Shown piece by piece: positions 51,786 through 60,103 of a stretch of 64,000 nucleotides of DNA (its first letter is position 1; each line of letters opens with the position of its first letter). The stretch comes from Oerskovia jenensis (lineage in GTDB: Bacteria > Actinomycetota > Actinomycetes > Actinomycetales > Cellulomonadaceae): NCBI RefSeq assembly GCF_016907235.1, contig NZ_JAFBBO010000001.1, positions 4,278,001 through 4,342,000 on the forward strand, written 5' to 3'. The translations under genes were made by a program, and so were the position numbers. The notes below the pieces were generated by a model. That model searched no databases, had not been told where the DNA came from, and worked only from the letters and a program-made list of their open reading frames with translations.

Positions 51786-52934
51786 CTAGGGTCCGGACGG
51801 CGCGGAGCCGTCCGGACCGTCGGACCGGGGGCTGGGGACGGCGCCGACGGGCTGGAGGTCGCCCGTGCGGGCAGCGGGGACGGTCGGTGGCTCCGCGGGG
51901 GAGGTGGCCGGGCGCCGCCGGGCACGGTCCCACCAGCGTCGGAGCACGGGGGCCAGACGGCGTTCGACGGCCTGGTAGGTCACGTCCCGGATGAAGATGG
52001 CGTCGATGGCGATCATGGTCATCGAGAAGTACATGAGACCCATGAGCACCCCGATACCGAGGTGCATGCCCGTGATCGCGACGAGCGCGAGGATGCGGGT
52101 CGAGCGTCGCAGCAGCAGGAACGGGAAGAAGAGCTGCACGAACACCGCGCTGTAGCTGAGGATCGCGATCAGCACCCCGGACCGTCCCATGACCTCGGTC
52201 ACCGCGGGCCAGGTCGAGAACTCGTCGAGCTGGAAGACGTAGTAGATCGCGGTCCCGTGCTGCCACATCCCACCCTGGATCTTGTACATGGCCGAGGCGA
52301 CGTAGACCACGAAGATCTGGAACGCGATGAGCACGACCGCCCCGTTGTGCAGCAGGGTCGCGAGCCAGGCCCAGGACGCGAACCACGAGGGCTTGCCGGC
52401 CGCCTCGGCCGCGCGCCGCCGTCGGGCATCGAGGGACCACCGGCCCGACGTGTCCACGAAGACCATGTACAGCAGCACCATGCGCAGGAGCTGGATGCCG
52501 CCGTCACCGATGTACGCGTTGGTCCGGAACAGTGCGATGTACAGCACCAGCAGGACCGGGATCACGATGCGCGAGCGCCAGCCCAGGACCAGCAGCACCG
52601 CGAGGACGATCAGGGCCAGGTACTGCAGGTCGAACGCCCAGGGCGGGGCCGAGCCGTTGAAGAACGTGTCGAGCCAGGACGGGAACTCGTCGACCTCGAC
52701 GCGTCCCTGCGCGAAGGTGCGCCCAGCCCCCCAGGCCAGGCTGCGGTCTCCCCAGTTGGCCGCGAGCTGCACCGCGATGATCAGGCCGAAGCCGATGCGC
52801 AGCACCGCGACCCCGTAGGACGCCTTGCGCGAGTCGAGCATCCAGGACTCGCCCGCGTTCCAGGTGTCGCGCAGCCAGCCGACGGCGCTCGTCCACAGGC
52901 CGGTCGTGCCCGTGGCGCCGGTGTCGCCGCTCAT
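51786..52934 (-). CDS. HTTM-domain (vitamin K-dependent gamma-carboxylase-like) membrane protein
   Basis: 382 aa with multiple helices. Typical HTTM segments: YGVAVLRIGFGLIIAVQLAA, LGWRSRIVIPVLLVLYIALF, GDGGIQLLRMVLLYMVF, SAMYKIQGGMWQHGTAIYYV, and FFPFLLLRRSTRILALVAIT with GMHLGIGVLMGL. The C-terminal ~50 residues are Pro/Ala-rich. Bacterial HTTM proteins lack proof of carboxylase activity. ATG 52934 overlaps the stop of the preceding DUF5819 gene (ATGA), making a conserved two-gene unit. Confidence 0.87.
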   Translation of the reverse strand: MSGDTGATGTTGLWTSAVGWLRDTWNAGESWMLDSRKASYGVAVLRIGFGLIIAVQLAANWGDRSLAWGAGRTFAQGRVEVDEFPSWLDTFFNGSAPPWAFDLQYLALIVLAVLLVLGWRSRIVIPVLLVLYIALFRTNAYIGDGGIQLLRMVLLYMVFVDTSGRWSLDARRRRAAEAAGKPSWFASWAWLATLLHNGAVVLIAFQIFVVYVASAMYKIQGGMWQHGTAIYYVFQLDEFSTWPAVTEVMGRSGVLIAILSYSAVFVQLFFPFLLLRRSTRILALVAITGMHLGIGVLMGLMYFSMTMIAIDAIFIRDVTYQAVERRLAPVLRRWWDRARRRPATSPAEPPTVPAARTGDLQPVGAVPSPRSDGPDGSAPSGP

Positions 52935-53704
52935 GAGACCCACCCTCCGAAGACGCCGCTGAACCCGGCCCGGGCCTCCGGGGTCACGGGCGACGGGTCG
53001 CGCCACCCCAGCCGGGTGAACTGCTCCTCGGGGCGCTGGATCCCCGGGGTGAGTCGTTGCTCGAACGCGACCACGCCCTGCGTCGACGTGCTCATCTGGA
53101 CCGCCACGACCTCGCCGTCCGGCCACAGGTCCATGGCCGCGAGGGTGCCGAACTCGTACAGCGAGTCCTCCGAGAGCAGGTACGCGTCCATGCTGCTCAC
53201 GCTCATGCCCGTCCCCAGGAGAGCCTTGGTGAGGTCCTGGCGACCGCTGTCGCCGTCGGCCGAGACGTGGTCCCCGTGGACCACGGCCTGCTGCTGGCCC
53301 TCCAGCGTGCTGTAGGACGTCGTGTAGAAGCGGTTCATGCTGACCGGGATCCGCCAGGTCCGCGTCGGCAGGATCTGGTGCCGCACCTGCTCGTTGAACA
53401 CGTCCCCGAGGTTCGCCCACTCGGAGACGGTCTCCGTGCCGTCCGCGTCCTTGGTCGTCGCGCGCACCCACACACGCAGGTCGACCGACTGCGGGTCCGG
53501 CGCGAAGATCTGCCAGTTCTGCGCGAACAGCGGATACATGTGCTTGGACGTGACCGGGGAGGCCTTCTCGTTGATCGCCGACGTGGGCGCGGCCCAGAGG
53601 AACGTCGAGAACATGTGGAACGCGACGAGCGCGGCCACGACGACCAGGGCGGCGCGTTGTGCGACCGTGCGGGAACCCGCGGAGCTCACCGTGTACCTCC
53701 ACAT
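52931..53704 (-). CDS. DUF5819 family protein, partner of the HTTM protein
   Basis: 257 aa. One membrane helix near the N-terminus (about 15-38; ALVVVAALVAFHMFSTFLWA), then an extracytoplasmic domain with HMYPLFAQNWQIFAPDPQSV, the hallmark of DUF5819, and EFGTLAAMDLWPDGEVVAVQ. Function unknown. The pairing with HTTM is found across actinobacteria and suggests one membrane complex. Confidence 0.82.
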   Translation of the reverse strand: MWRYTVSSAGSRTVAQRAALVVVAALVAFHMFSTFLWAAPTSAINEKASPVTSKHMYPLFAQNWQIFAPDPQSVDLRVWVRATTKDADGTETVSEWANLGDVFNEQVRHQILPTRTWRIPVSMNRFYTTSYSTLEGQQQAVVHGDHVSADGDSGRQDLTKALLGTGMSVSSMDAYLLSEDSLYEFGTLAAMDLWPDGEVVAVQMSTSTQGVVAFEQRLTPGIQRPEEQFTRLGWRDPSPVTPEARAGFSGVFGGWVS

Positions 53705-53854
53705 CGAGGACGGCCCGAACGACCGCGTTCGAGGAATGATAACCGGTGCTAACGATTCCACGGAACCCCGCGCCCGACGGGTCCGGGGTCCGCCGCGGGT
53801 CCCGGACCCGTGCCCGCACCGGTCCGCCCACGTCTCGGCGGCCTGCCCCGGGCA

Positions 53855-53908
53855 CGACGACGCCCGGTGGCGCGAGGACCAGGTCCACCGCACCACCGGG
53901 CGTCGTCG
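53855..53908 (-). terminator. Terminator of the fatty-acid operon
   Basis: Arms 53855-53870 and 53893-53908 pair perfectly (16 bp) around a 22-nt loop. It lies 30 nt after the fabF stop on the minus strand. Confidence 0.7.
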
Positions 53909-53937
53909 GGTCCCGGGCGCTCGCGCCCGGGAGAGGG

Positions 53938-55182
53938 TCAGGCGTTCGTCACCACGAGGGCCACGTTGTGCCCGCCGAACCCGAACGAGTTGTTGATCGC
54001 GGCGATGTCGCCCGCGGGCAGCTCGGCCGGGACGTCGCGCACCAGGGGCACCTGGAGCTCGGGGTCCGGCTGCGCGACGTTGATCGTCGGGGGAGCCAGG
54101 CGCTCGTGCACGGCCTTGACCGTGAAGATGGTCTCGAGCGCGCCCGCACCACCCAGCAGGTGACCGGTCATGGACTTGGTCGCCGAGAGCAGGACGTGGT
54201 CCGCGTCGTCGCCCAGCACGGTCCGGATCGAGCGCGTCTCGGTGAGGTCGCCGACCTTGGTCGAGGTCGCGTGGGCGTTGACGTGCACGACGTCGCGCGC
54301 CTCGACCTTCGCCTCGGCGAGCGCACGGGTCATCGCCGCGACCTGCCCGCGACCCTCGGGGTCCGGGGAGGTGATGTGGTACGCGTCGGCCGACAGGCCC
54401 ACGCCGCCGATCCGGGCGTAGACACGTGCCCCGCGCGCCGCGGCGTGCTCGGCGCTCTCCAGGACGACGATGCCCGCGCCCTCACCGATGACGAACCCGT
54501 CGCGGTCGACGTCGTAGGGACGCGACGCGCCCTGCGGGTCGTCGTTGCGCAGCGAGAGCGTGCGCGAGGCCGCGAACGCCGCGATCGGCATGGGGTGGAT
54601 CGTGGCCTCGGTGCCGCCGGCCACGACGACGTCCGCACGGCCCGCACGGATCATGTCGATGCCGTAGCCGATGGCCTCGGCACCCGACGCGCAGGCGGAG
54701 ACGAGCGCGTGCGCGCCGGCGCGGGCACCGAACTCGAGCGAGACGTACGCCGCGGGGGAGTTGGGCATGAGCATGGGGACCGTCATGGGCAGCATGCGCC
54801 GGGCGCCGCGCTCCTTGAGGGTGTCCCAGCCGTCGAGGGTCGTCCAGATGCCGCCGATGCCCGACGACACGACCGCGCCCAGGCGGTCGCCGTCGATCTC
54901 AGGGCTGCCCGCGTCCGCCCAGGCCTCGCGCGCCGCGATCATCGCGTACTGCGTCGAGGGGTCCATGCGCTTGGTCTCGGGGCGGGCGAGGACGTCCTCG
55001 GGCTTGACCTTGATCTGGGCGGCGAACGTCACCGGGATCTCGTAGCGCTCGGCCCAGTCGTTCTCGAGCGGGCTGACGCCGGACTGCCCGGCGAGGGCGG
55101 CGGCCCACGTGGAGGCCACGTCCCCACCGAGCGGCGTGGTGGCGCCGAGGCCGGTGACGACGACGTCGCGGAGGGAGGTCAT
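53938..55182 (-). CDS. fabF: Beta-ketoacyl-ACP synthase II
   Basis: 414 aa. Condensing-enzyme triad: Cys 164 (SACASGAEAIG), His 304 (HVNAHATSTKVGD) and His 341 (SMTGHLLGG). Extends acyl-ACP with malonyl-ACP in type II fatty acid synthesis. Last gene of fabD-fabH-acpP-fabF. ATG 55182 is preceded by a hairpin at 55225-55250 that may tune its expression relative to acpP. Confidence 0.95.
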   Translation of the reverse strand: MTSLRDVVVTGLGATTPLGGDVASTWAAALAGQSGVSPLENDWAERYEIPVTFAAQIKVKPEDVLARPETKRMDPSTQYAMIAAREAWADAGSPEIDGDRLGAVVSSGIGGIWTTLDGWDTLKERGARRMLPMTVPMLMPNSPAAYVSLEFGARAGAHALVSACASGAEAIGYGIDMIRAGRADVVVAGGTEATIHPMPIAAFAASRTLSLRNDDPQGASRPYDVDRDGFVIGEGAGIVVLESAEHAAARGARVYARIGGVGLSADAYHITSPDPEGRGQVAAMTRALAEAKVEARDVVHVNAHATSTKVGDLTETRSIRTVLGDDADHVLLSATKSMTGHLLGGAGALETIFTVKAVHERLAPPTINVAQPDPELQVPLVRDVPAELPAGDIAAINNSFGFGGHNVALVVTNA

Positions 55183-55224
55183 GGCATCTCCAGGTGTCTG
55201 AGGGGGAAGAAGAGGGGGCGGGCA

Positions 55225-55250
55225 GGCCGGCGGTTCGTCGACCGCCGGCC
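55225..55250 (-). promoter_or_regulatory. Intercistronic hairpin between acpP and fabF
   Basis: Arms 55225-55234 and 55241-55250 pair perfectly (10 bp, loop TCGTCG). It may protect the abundant acpP message or attenuate fabF. Confidence 0.5.
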
Positions 55251-55291
55251 CGCACCGGCCGGGTCCACAGGACCCGGCGCAGATCGCAGGA

Positions 55292-55540
55292 TCAGGCCTG
55301 AGCGCCCGTGATGAAGGACACGGCGTCGCCGACGGTCGCGAGGTTCTTGACCTCTTCGTCGGGGATGCGGACGCCGAACTTGTCCTCGGCGTGCGTGACG
55401 ATCGTCATCATCGACAGCGAGTCGATGTCGAGGTCGTCCGTGAAGGACTTCTCGGCGAGGACGGCGTCCGTGGGGAGGCCGGTCTCTTCGCTGACGATCT
55501 CCGCGAGTCCAGCGAGGACTTCCTGCTCGGTGTAAGCCAT
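55292..55540 (-). CDS. acpP: Acyl carrier protein
   Basis: 82 aa, acidic. The phosphopantetheine site is Ser 41 in DLDIDSLSMM. Carries growing acyl chains in fatty acid synthesis. The DSL-S-M variation and TQEEVLAGLAEI-type N-terminus are typical for actinobacterial FAS II ACPs. Confidence 0.95.
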   Translation of the reverse strand: MAYTEQEVLAGLAEIVSEETGLPTDAVLAEKSFTDDLDIDSLSMMTIVTHAEDKFGVRIPDEEVKNLATVGDAVSFITGAQA

Positions 55541-55677
55541 GGGGTTTCTCCTTGTGATGGGTGCCGGGGCCGTCCGGCACCGGGAACTTGCTGTGGAACA
55601 GTGAAAGGGTCGTGCGTCGTCCGCCCTGGCCGGCCTGCGGGGACCACGGGCCGGGGGACGGACAGGATGATTCTCCC

Positions 55678-56685
55678 CTACGGGAGGACGATCACCTGCG
55701 CCGCGTAGACGAGCCCGGCGCCGAACCCGATCTGCAGCGCGAGGTCTCCCGACCGCACCCTGCCCTCGGCGAGCAGTCGCTCGGTCGCCAGGGGGATCGA
55801 GGCGGCCGAGGTGTTGCCGGTCTCCGCGATGTCACGGCCGACCGCGACGGACTCGGGGAGGCCCAGCTGCTTGATCATCTGGTCGATGATGCGCATGTTG
55901 GCCTGGTGCGGGATGAACGCCTGGACGTCCTGCGCGGTCACACCGGCGGCGGCGAGCGCCTTCTCGGCGATCGGTGCCATCTGGAACGCGGCCCACCTGA
56001 AGACGGTCTGCCCGTCCTGGCGCAGGGTCGGCCACCCGAGCTCGGGGTTCTCGCGCAGGTCCGACCACGCGTGGGTCTGGCGGATCGCGGGAGCCTTGCC
56101 GCCGTCCGAGCCCCAGATCGTCGGGCCGATGCCCGGCGTGTCCGAGGGCCCGACGACCGCCGCGCCGGCGCCGTCGCCCAGCAGGAAGGAGATGGTGCGG
56201 TCCGTCGGGTCGACGAAGTCGCTCATCTTCTCCGCGCCCACGACGAGGACGTGCTGCGCGGCGCCCGAACGCACCAGGGCGTCGGCCTGGGCGATCCCGT
56301 ACGCGTACCCCGCGCACGCGGCCGAGACGTCGTACGCCGCCGCGGGGGTCGCGCCGATCCGGTCCGCGAGCACCGCGGCCGCCGCGGGCGTCTGGTGGAA
56401 GTAGGTCGTGGTCGCGAACAGGACCGCGTCGACGTCGGCCCCCGTGAGGCCCGCGGCGGCGATCGCCTTGAGCGCGGCGCCCTCCGCCAGGTCGAGCACG
56501 TCGACCCCGGCGCCCGCACGACGGCGCGTGACGATGCCGGTCCGCTGACGGATCCACTCGTCCGAGGAGTCGATCGGCCCGGCGAGGTCGTCGTTCGTCA
56601 CGACGTTCTCTCCCCGGACCCCGCCGATACCGAGGATGCGCGAGTACTCCGCGCCTGCGGCCTGGCGGATGGTCAGGGCGCTCAC
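55678..56685 (-). CDS. fabH: Beta-ketoacyl-ACP synthase III
   Basis: 335 aa. Cys 124 (SAACAGYAYG), His 260 (AFIPHQANMRIID) and Asn 291 (ETGNTSAAS) form the catalytic triad. Starts fatty acid chains from acyl-CoA and malonyl-ACP; in this group branched primers are expected. GTG 56685 overlaps the fabD stop (GTGA). Confidence 0.95.
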   Translation of the reverse strand: MSALTIRQAAGAEYSRILGIGGVRGENVVTNDDLAGPIDSSDEWIRQRTGIVTRRRAGAGVDVLDLAEGAALKAIAAAGLTGADVDAVLFATTTYFHQTPAAAAVLADRIGATPAAAYDVSAACAGYAYGIAQADALVRSGAAQHVLVVGAEKMSDFVDPTDRTISFLLGDGAGAAVVGPSDTPGIGPTIWGSDGGKAPAIRQTHAWSDLRENPELGWPTLRQDGQTVFRWAAFQMAPIAEKALAAAGVTAQDVQAFIPHQANMRIIDQMIKQLGLPESVAVGRDIAETGNTSAASIPLATERLLAEGRVRSGDLALQIGFGAGLVYAAQVIVLP

Positions 56686-57710
56686 GCGGTGGTCTCCGCG
56701 GCGGGGGAGGGGGCGCCGCCGGCACCAGCGGTCGACGAGGCACCGCCCGCGTCGCTGTGACGCGCGATCAGGTCCCGCGCCTTGTCGACGTCGGCGGTCG
56801 ACTTGACCGCCACGGTCTCGATGCCGGGGAGCGTGCGGCGCGCGAGGCCCGTGAGGACACCGCCCGGGGCGAGCTCGAGGATCGCGGTCACGCCGAGCGC
56901 CGCGAGCGTCTCCTGGCACAGGTCCCAGCGGACCGGGGCCGCGATCTGGGCCGTCAGGCGCGAGAGCACGTCCTCCTTGACCCCGAACAGGCCACCGGAC
57001 TCCGCGCCCGAGATGGTCGCGTACGGGGCGCCGTCGGCGTTCGAGAGGAACGGCAGGCGCGGGTCCGTGGCGTCCCACCCGGCCGCGACCGGGGCGAACG
57101 CGTCGAGCGCGGGCTGCATGAACGGGGTGTGGAACGCGCCCGCGACCTGGAGCGGGATGACGCGTGCCTTGGCAGGTGGGTTGGCCCCCAGGGCCGTGAT
57201 GCCCTCGAGCGAGCCCGCGGCGACGACCTGGCCACCACCGTTGACGTTCGCGGGCCACAGGCCCGCGGCCTCGATCGCCGCGAGGACCTCCTGGGGGTCA
57301 CCACCCACGACGGCGGCCATGCCGGTCGGGGTCGCGGCGGCCGCCTCGGCCATGAAGCGGGCCCGGGCCGTCACGAGACCCACCGCGGCCGCGTCCTCGA
57401 ACACGCCCGCGACGGCGGCGGCGGCGAACTCGCCGACCGAGTGACCAGCGGTGACGTCCGCGACCTCGCTCGCGTCCCGTCCCTCGAGGATCACGCGCAG
57501 CGCGATCAGCGAGGCCGACACGATGAGCGGCTGCGCCACCGCGGTGTCACGGATGGTGTCGGCGTCCGACTCGGTGCCGTGGGCACGCAGGTCGAGGCCG
57601 GACGCGGCGGAGAACGCGTCGAGCTGCGCGGGGACCCCGGGCAGCTCGAGCCAGGGGGCGAGCATTCCGGGGGACTGGGAGCCCTGTCCAGGGCACAAGA
57701 CGGCTAGCAC
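56682..57710 (-). CDS. fabD: Malonyl CoA-acyl carrier protein transacylase
   Basis: 342 aa. LCPGQGSQSPGML at the start, nucleophile Ser 91 in TAGHSVGEF and the conserved His in GAFHTPFMQPA. Loads malonate on ACP. The C-terminal ~25 residues are Ala/Gly-rich and disordered. GTG 57710 has CACAGT 6 nt upstream as a relaxed leaderless -10. First gene of the fab operon. Confidence 0.95.
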   Translation of the reverse strand: MLAVLCPGQGSQSPGMLAPWLELPGVPAQLDAFSAASGLDLRAHGTESDADTIRDTAVAQPLIVSASLIALRVILEGRDASEVADVTAGHSVGEFAAAAVAGVFEDAAAVGLVTARARFMAEAAAATPTGMAAVVGGDPQEVLAAIEAAGLWPANVNGGGQVVAAGSLEGITALGANPPAKARVIPLQVAGAFHTPFMQPALDAFAPVAAGWDATDPRLPFLSNADGAPYATISGAESGGLFGVKEDVLSRLTAQIAAPVRWDLCQETLAALGVTAILELAPGGVLTGLARRTLPGIETVAVKSTADVDKARDLIARHSDAGGASSTAGAGGAPSPAAETTA

Positions 57711-57777
57711 CCGTCAACTGTGTCAACCGGGTGACCCGGCGTGACGTCACGACGCGCACCAACCTTGTCCGGGCCGT

Positions 57778-57794
57778 TTGTACCGAACCTACAA
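57778..57794. promoter_or_regulatory. Candidate operator in the fasR-fabD gap
   Basis: TTGTACCGAACCTACAA has TTGTA/TACAA arms around CCGAACC. It lies in the 230-bp gap between fasR and fabD, where a FasR-type site would be expected. The assignment is only positional. Confidence 0.3.
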
Positions 57795-57940
57795 GAGGCG
57801 CGGGATGGCGTCGTGCACCACGAGCGGTCGGCGCCCGCTCGTGCGCCCGGTCCGCACCCAGCACCGGGCCGGCCCGCACCCGGGCAGCGGCCCGGCCGCC
57901 CCCGGGGCGACGCCCGGTCACCCGCCGGGCCGGCGGGTCG

Positions 57941-59107
57941 TCACCTGCCCGCGGGACCCGTCGAGAGCTGCCCGAGGGCGAGCGCGACCTGGAGCACGAA
58001 CGACTCGCGCGCGTCGAGCGGGTCCCAGCCCGTGATCTCGGCGACCTTGCGCAGGCGGTAGCGGACCGTGTTGGGGTGCACGTACAGGCTGCGCGAGGCG
58101 GCCTCGAGCGAGCGTCCTGTCCCCAGGTAGGCGGACAGGGTCTCGAGGATCGCCCCCGTGCTCTCCAGGAGCGGGCGGTACGCCTGGACCACGAGGGTGC
58201 GGCGGGCCGTCGTGTCGCCCGTCAGGACCCGTTCGGGGAGCAGGTCGTCGGCGAGGACCGGGCGGGGGGCCTGGGGCCACGCGGGGGCGGCGGCCAGGCC
58301 CGCGAGCGCGGCCTGGGCAGAGCGGGCGGCGTCGTCGAGCGAGGGGACCGTGGGGCCGATCACGACCGGTCCCGGACCGAACCGGGGCAGCAGCGACGCG
58401 GCCGCGGCCTGGAGGTCGCCCGCCCCGCCCAGGACCAGGACCAGACGGTCGCCGTGGATGCCGACGAGCGCGTCCCCGGCCGCTCGTCGGGTCGCGCGGC
58501 GCAGCTCGGCCGTGCGCAGGTCGTCGAGGGCCGACGTCGCGGTCCCGACCATGACCAGGGTCGAACCGTGCCCGCCCCAGCCGAGCGCCGAGACGCGCGA
58601 GCGCAGCGAGTCGTCGCCGTCGCCGCGGATGAGCGCGTCGACGATGAGGGCCTCGAGGCGCGCGTCCCACGCGCCGCGCACCTCGGCGGCGCGTGCGTAG
58701 ACCTCGGCGGCCGAGAACGCGACCTCGCGCGAGTAGCGCAGCACGGCCTCGCGCAGGTCGCGCTCGCCGCCGGGGATCGCGAGCCGGTCGGAGTACGCCT
58801 CGACGACCTCGACGACGATCCGCACGAGCTGCAGGGTGTGCTGGAGCGAGATGGACCGGGTCAGCTCGGAGGGCGCCGCGGCGAAGATCTCGCTCACCCC
58901 GTGCGGGGGGGAGGCGGGGTTGGCGTACCAGGTCACGAACGCCGTGATGCCCGACTGTGCGACGAGACCCACGTACGAGCGGTCGTCGGCAGGCAGCGCC
59001 CGGTACCACGGCAGGTCCTCGTCGAGGCGTCGCAGGGCCGCGGCGGCCAGCATCCCGCTGCCGTCCCGAAGTCGCTGCAGGTTGTCGGTGTTCCCCGTGA
59101 TCGGCAC
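57941..59107 (-). CDS. fasR: PucR-family regulator of fatty acid synthesis (FasR)
   Basis: 388 aa. The C-terminal PucR helix-turn-helix (YLGTGRSLEAASRSLYVHPN, TVRYRLRKVAEITGWDP) is preceded by a GGDEF-like central domain (LVMVGTATSALDDLRTAELR). The same regulator sits upstream of fabD-fabH-acpP-fabF in Streptomyces, where it activates the operon. GTG 59107 has TATGCT 6 nt upstream. Symbol is by gene order and domain type. Confidence 0.85.
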   Translation of the reverse strand: MPITGNTDNLQRLRDGSGMLAAAALRRLDEDLPWYRALPADDRSYVGLVAQSGITAFVTWYANPASPPHGVSEIFAAAPSELTRSISLQHTLQLVRIVVEVVEAYSDRLAIPGGERDLREAVLRYSREVAFSAAEVYARAAEVRGAWDARLEALIVDALIRGDGDDSLRSRVSALGWGGHGSTLVMVGTATSALDDLRTAELRRATRRAAGDALVGIHGDRLVLVLGGAGDLQAAAASLLPRFGPGPVVIGPTVPSLDDAARSAQAALAGLAAAPAWPQAPRPVLADDLLPERVLTGDTTARRTLVVQAYRPLLESTGAILETLSAYLGTGRSLEAASRSLYVHPNTVRYRLRKVAEITGWDPLDARESFVLQVALALGQLSTGPAGR

Positions 59108-59113
59108 GTCCCG

Positions 59114-59119
59114 AGCATA
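59114..59119 (-). promoter_or_regulatory. -10 element TATGCT, leaderless promoter of fasR
   Basis: Minus-strand TANNNT match 6 nt before GTG 59107. It is divergent from the next promoter, ~80 bp away. Confidence 0.6.
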
Positions 59120-59196
59120 CGGCGTGGTTGTGGGGAGTCCACAAAACCTGGACCCGCGCTGTGTGACCTTCCGGGGGCGAGGCGCACCGGAGCCGC

Positions 59197-59202
59197 TAGT
59201 GT
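59197..59202 (+). promoter_or_regulatory. -10 element TAGTGT, leaderless promoter of the TPR-like gene
   Basis: TANNNT match 6 nt before ATG 59209. Confidence 0.6.
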
Positions 59203-59208
59203 CGATCC

Positions 59209-59895
59209 ATGGCCCTCATGCCCCGACTCCGACAGCTCATGCGACGCCCGTCCTCGGCGTCGACGGTGGGCGCGCGTCGTCCGACGAGCGCCGAGCGCCG
59301 CGGTGACACCGTGCACGAGGACGCGCTGCGCGCCATGCTCTCCGACGACCCCAACGACGAGCGGGCCTTTCAGGCCCTCGCCGAGATCGTCCGGCGCCGT
59401 GCGGCCGAGTCGCACGTGTCGGCCGACCCGCTCGCGGCCCCGGCCGACGAGAGCGAGAAGCAGCGCGCGGCCGACCTCGCGGTCTGGGCGCTCGCGGAGG
59501 AGCTGGCCGGCCACCCGCGCGGGTGGTACCCGCTCGTCGAGCTGGGCCGGCTCTCGCTCGAGGACGACCAGGAAGCGGCGCTGCGCCGGTTCGCGACGGC
59601 CGCCGAGCGCGACCCGTCGGGTCTGGCCCTCGCCGAGAGCATGGAGATCCTGCGCGAGGCGGGGCTGCCGGTCGAGGCCCTGGGGCTCGGGGTGGGGCAC
59701 TGGCGGGCCAAGGAGCACACGCCGGCCGCAGGCCGTCAGCTCGTCCTGGCCGCGATCGAGGCCGACCGCATCTTCGAGGCCAAGCACCACCTCGCGTCCC
59801 TCGCGATGTACCCGGACGCGGCGCTCGTCGCGCCGCTGCAGTCCGAGCTCACGCTCGCGATCGCGCAGGCCGAGCAGCACCGCTCGGGGACGTAG
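59209..59895 (+). CDS. TPR-like conserved hypothetical protein
   Basis: 228 aa, helical. Repeats of the tetratricopeptide type can be seen: EDALRAMLSDDPNDERAFQA, GWYPLVELGRLSLEDDQEAA, LRRFATAAERDPSGLALAES. A basic N-terminus (~30 residues) precedes them. Conserved in Micrococcales between fasR and aceE as far as I recall; no function assigned. Confidence 0.7.
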   Translation: MALMPRLRQLMRRPSSASTVGARRPTSAERRGDTVHEDALRAMLSDDPNDERAFQALAEIVRRRAAESHVSADPLAAPADESEKQRAADLAVWALAEELAGHPRGWYPLVELGRLSLEDDQEAALRRFATAAERDPSGLALAESMEILREAGLPVEALGLGVGHWRAKEHTPAAGRQLVLAAIEADRIFEAKHHLASLAMYPDAALVAPLQSELTLAIAQAEQHRSGT

Positions 59896-60041
59896 GTCCC
59901 GCCGGCACGCCTCGCCCCGGACGCCCGACGGCGTGGCGTCCACCCGGTCCGGGCTGGTGCATCGCGTGCGGCGACCGCGGGGGAGGACGGGCACCGTGTT
60001 CCCCCGGTGCCTGGTCCGCGGGCGTCCCCAGCCCCCCGACG

Positions 60042-60083
60042 CCGACGGCGCCGCCCACCTGGAGAGGTGAGCGGCGCCGTCGG
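60042..60083. terminator. Bidirectional terminator between TPR-like gene and aceE
   Basis: Arms 60042-60060 and 60065-60083 pair with a single mismatch around a 4-nt loop. Confidence 0.75.
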
Positions 60084-60103
60084 GCACTACGGGTGGGAGA
60101 CGA

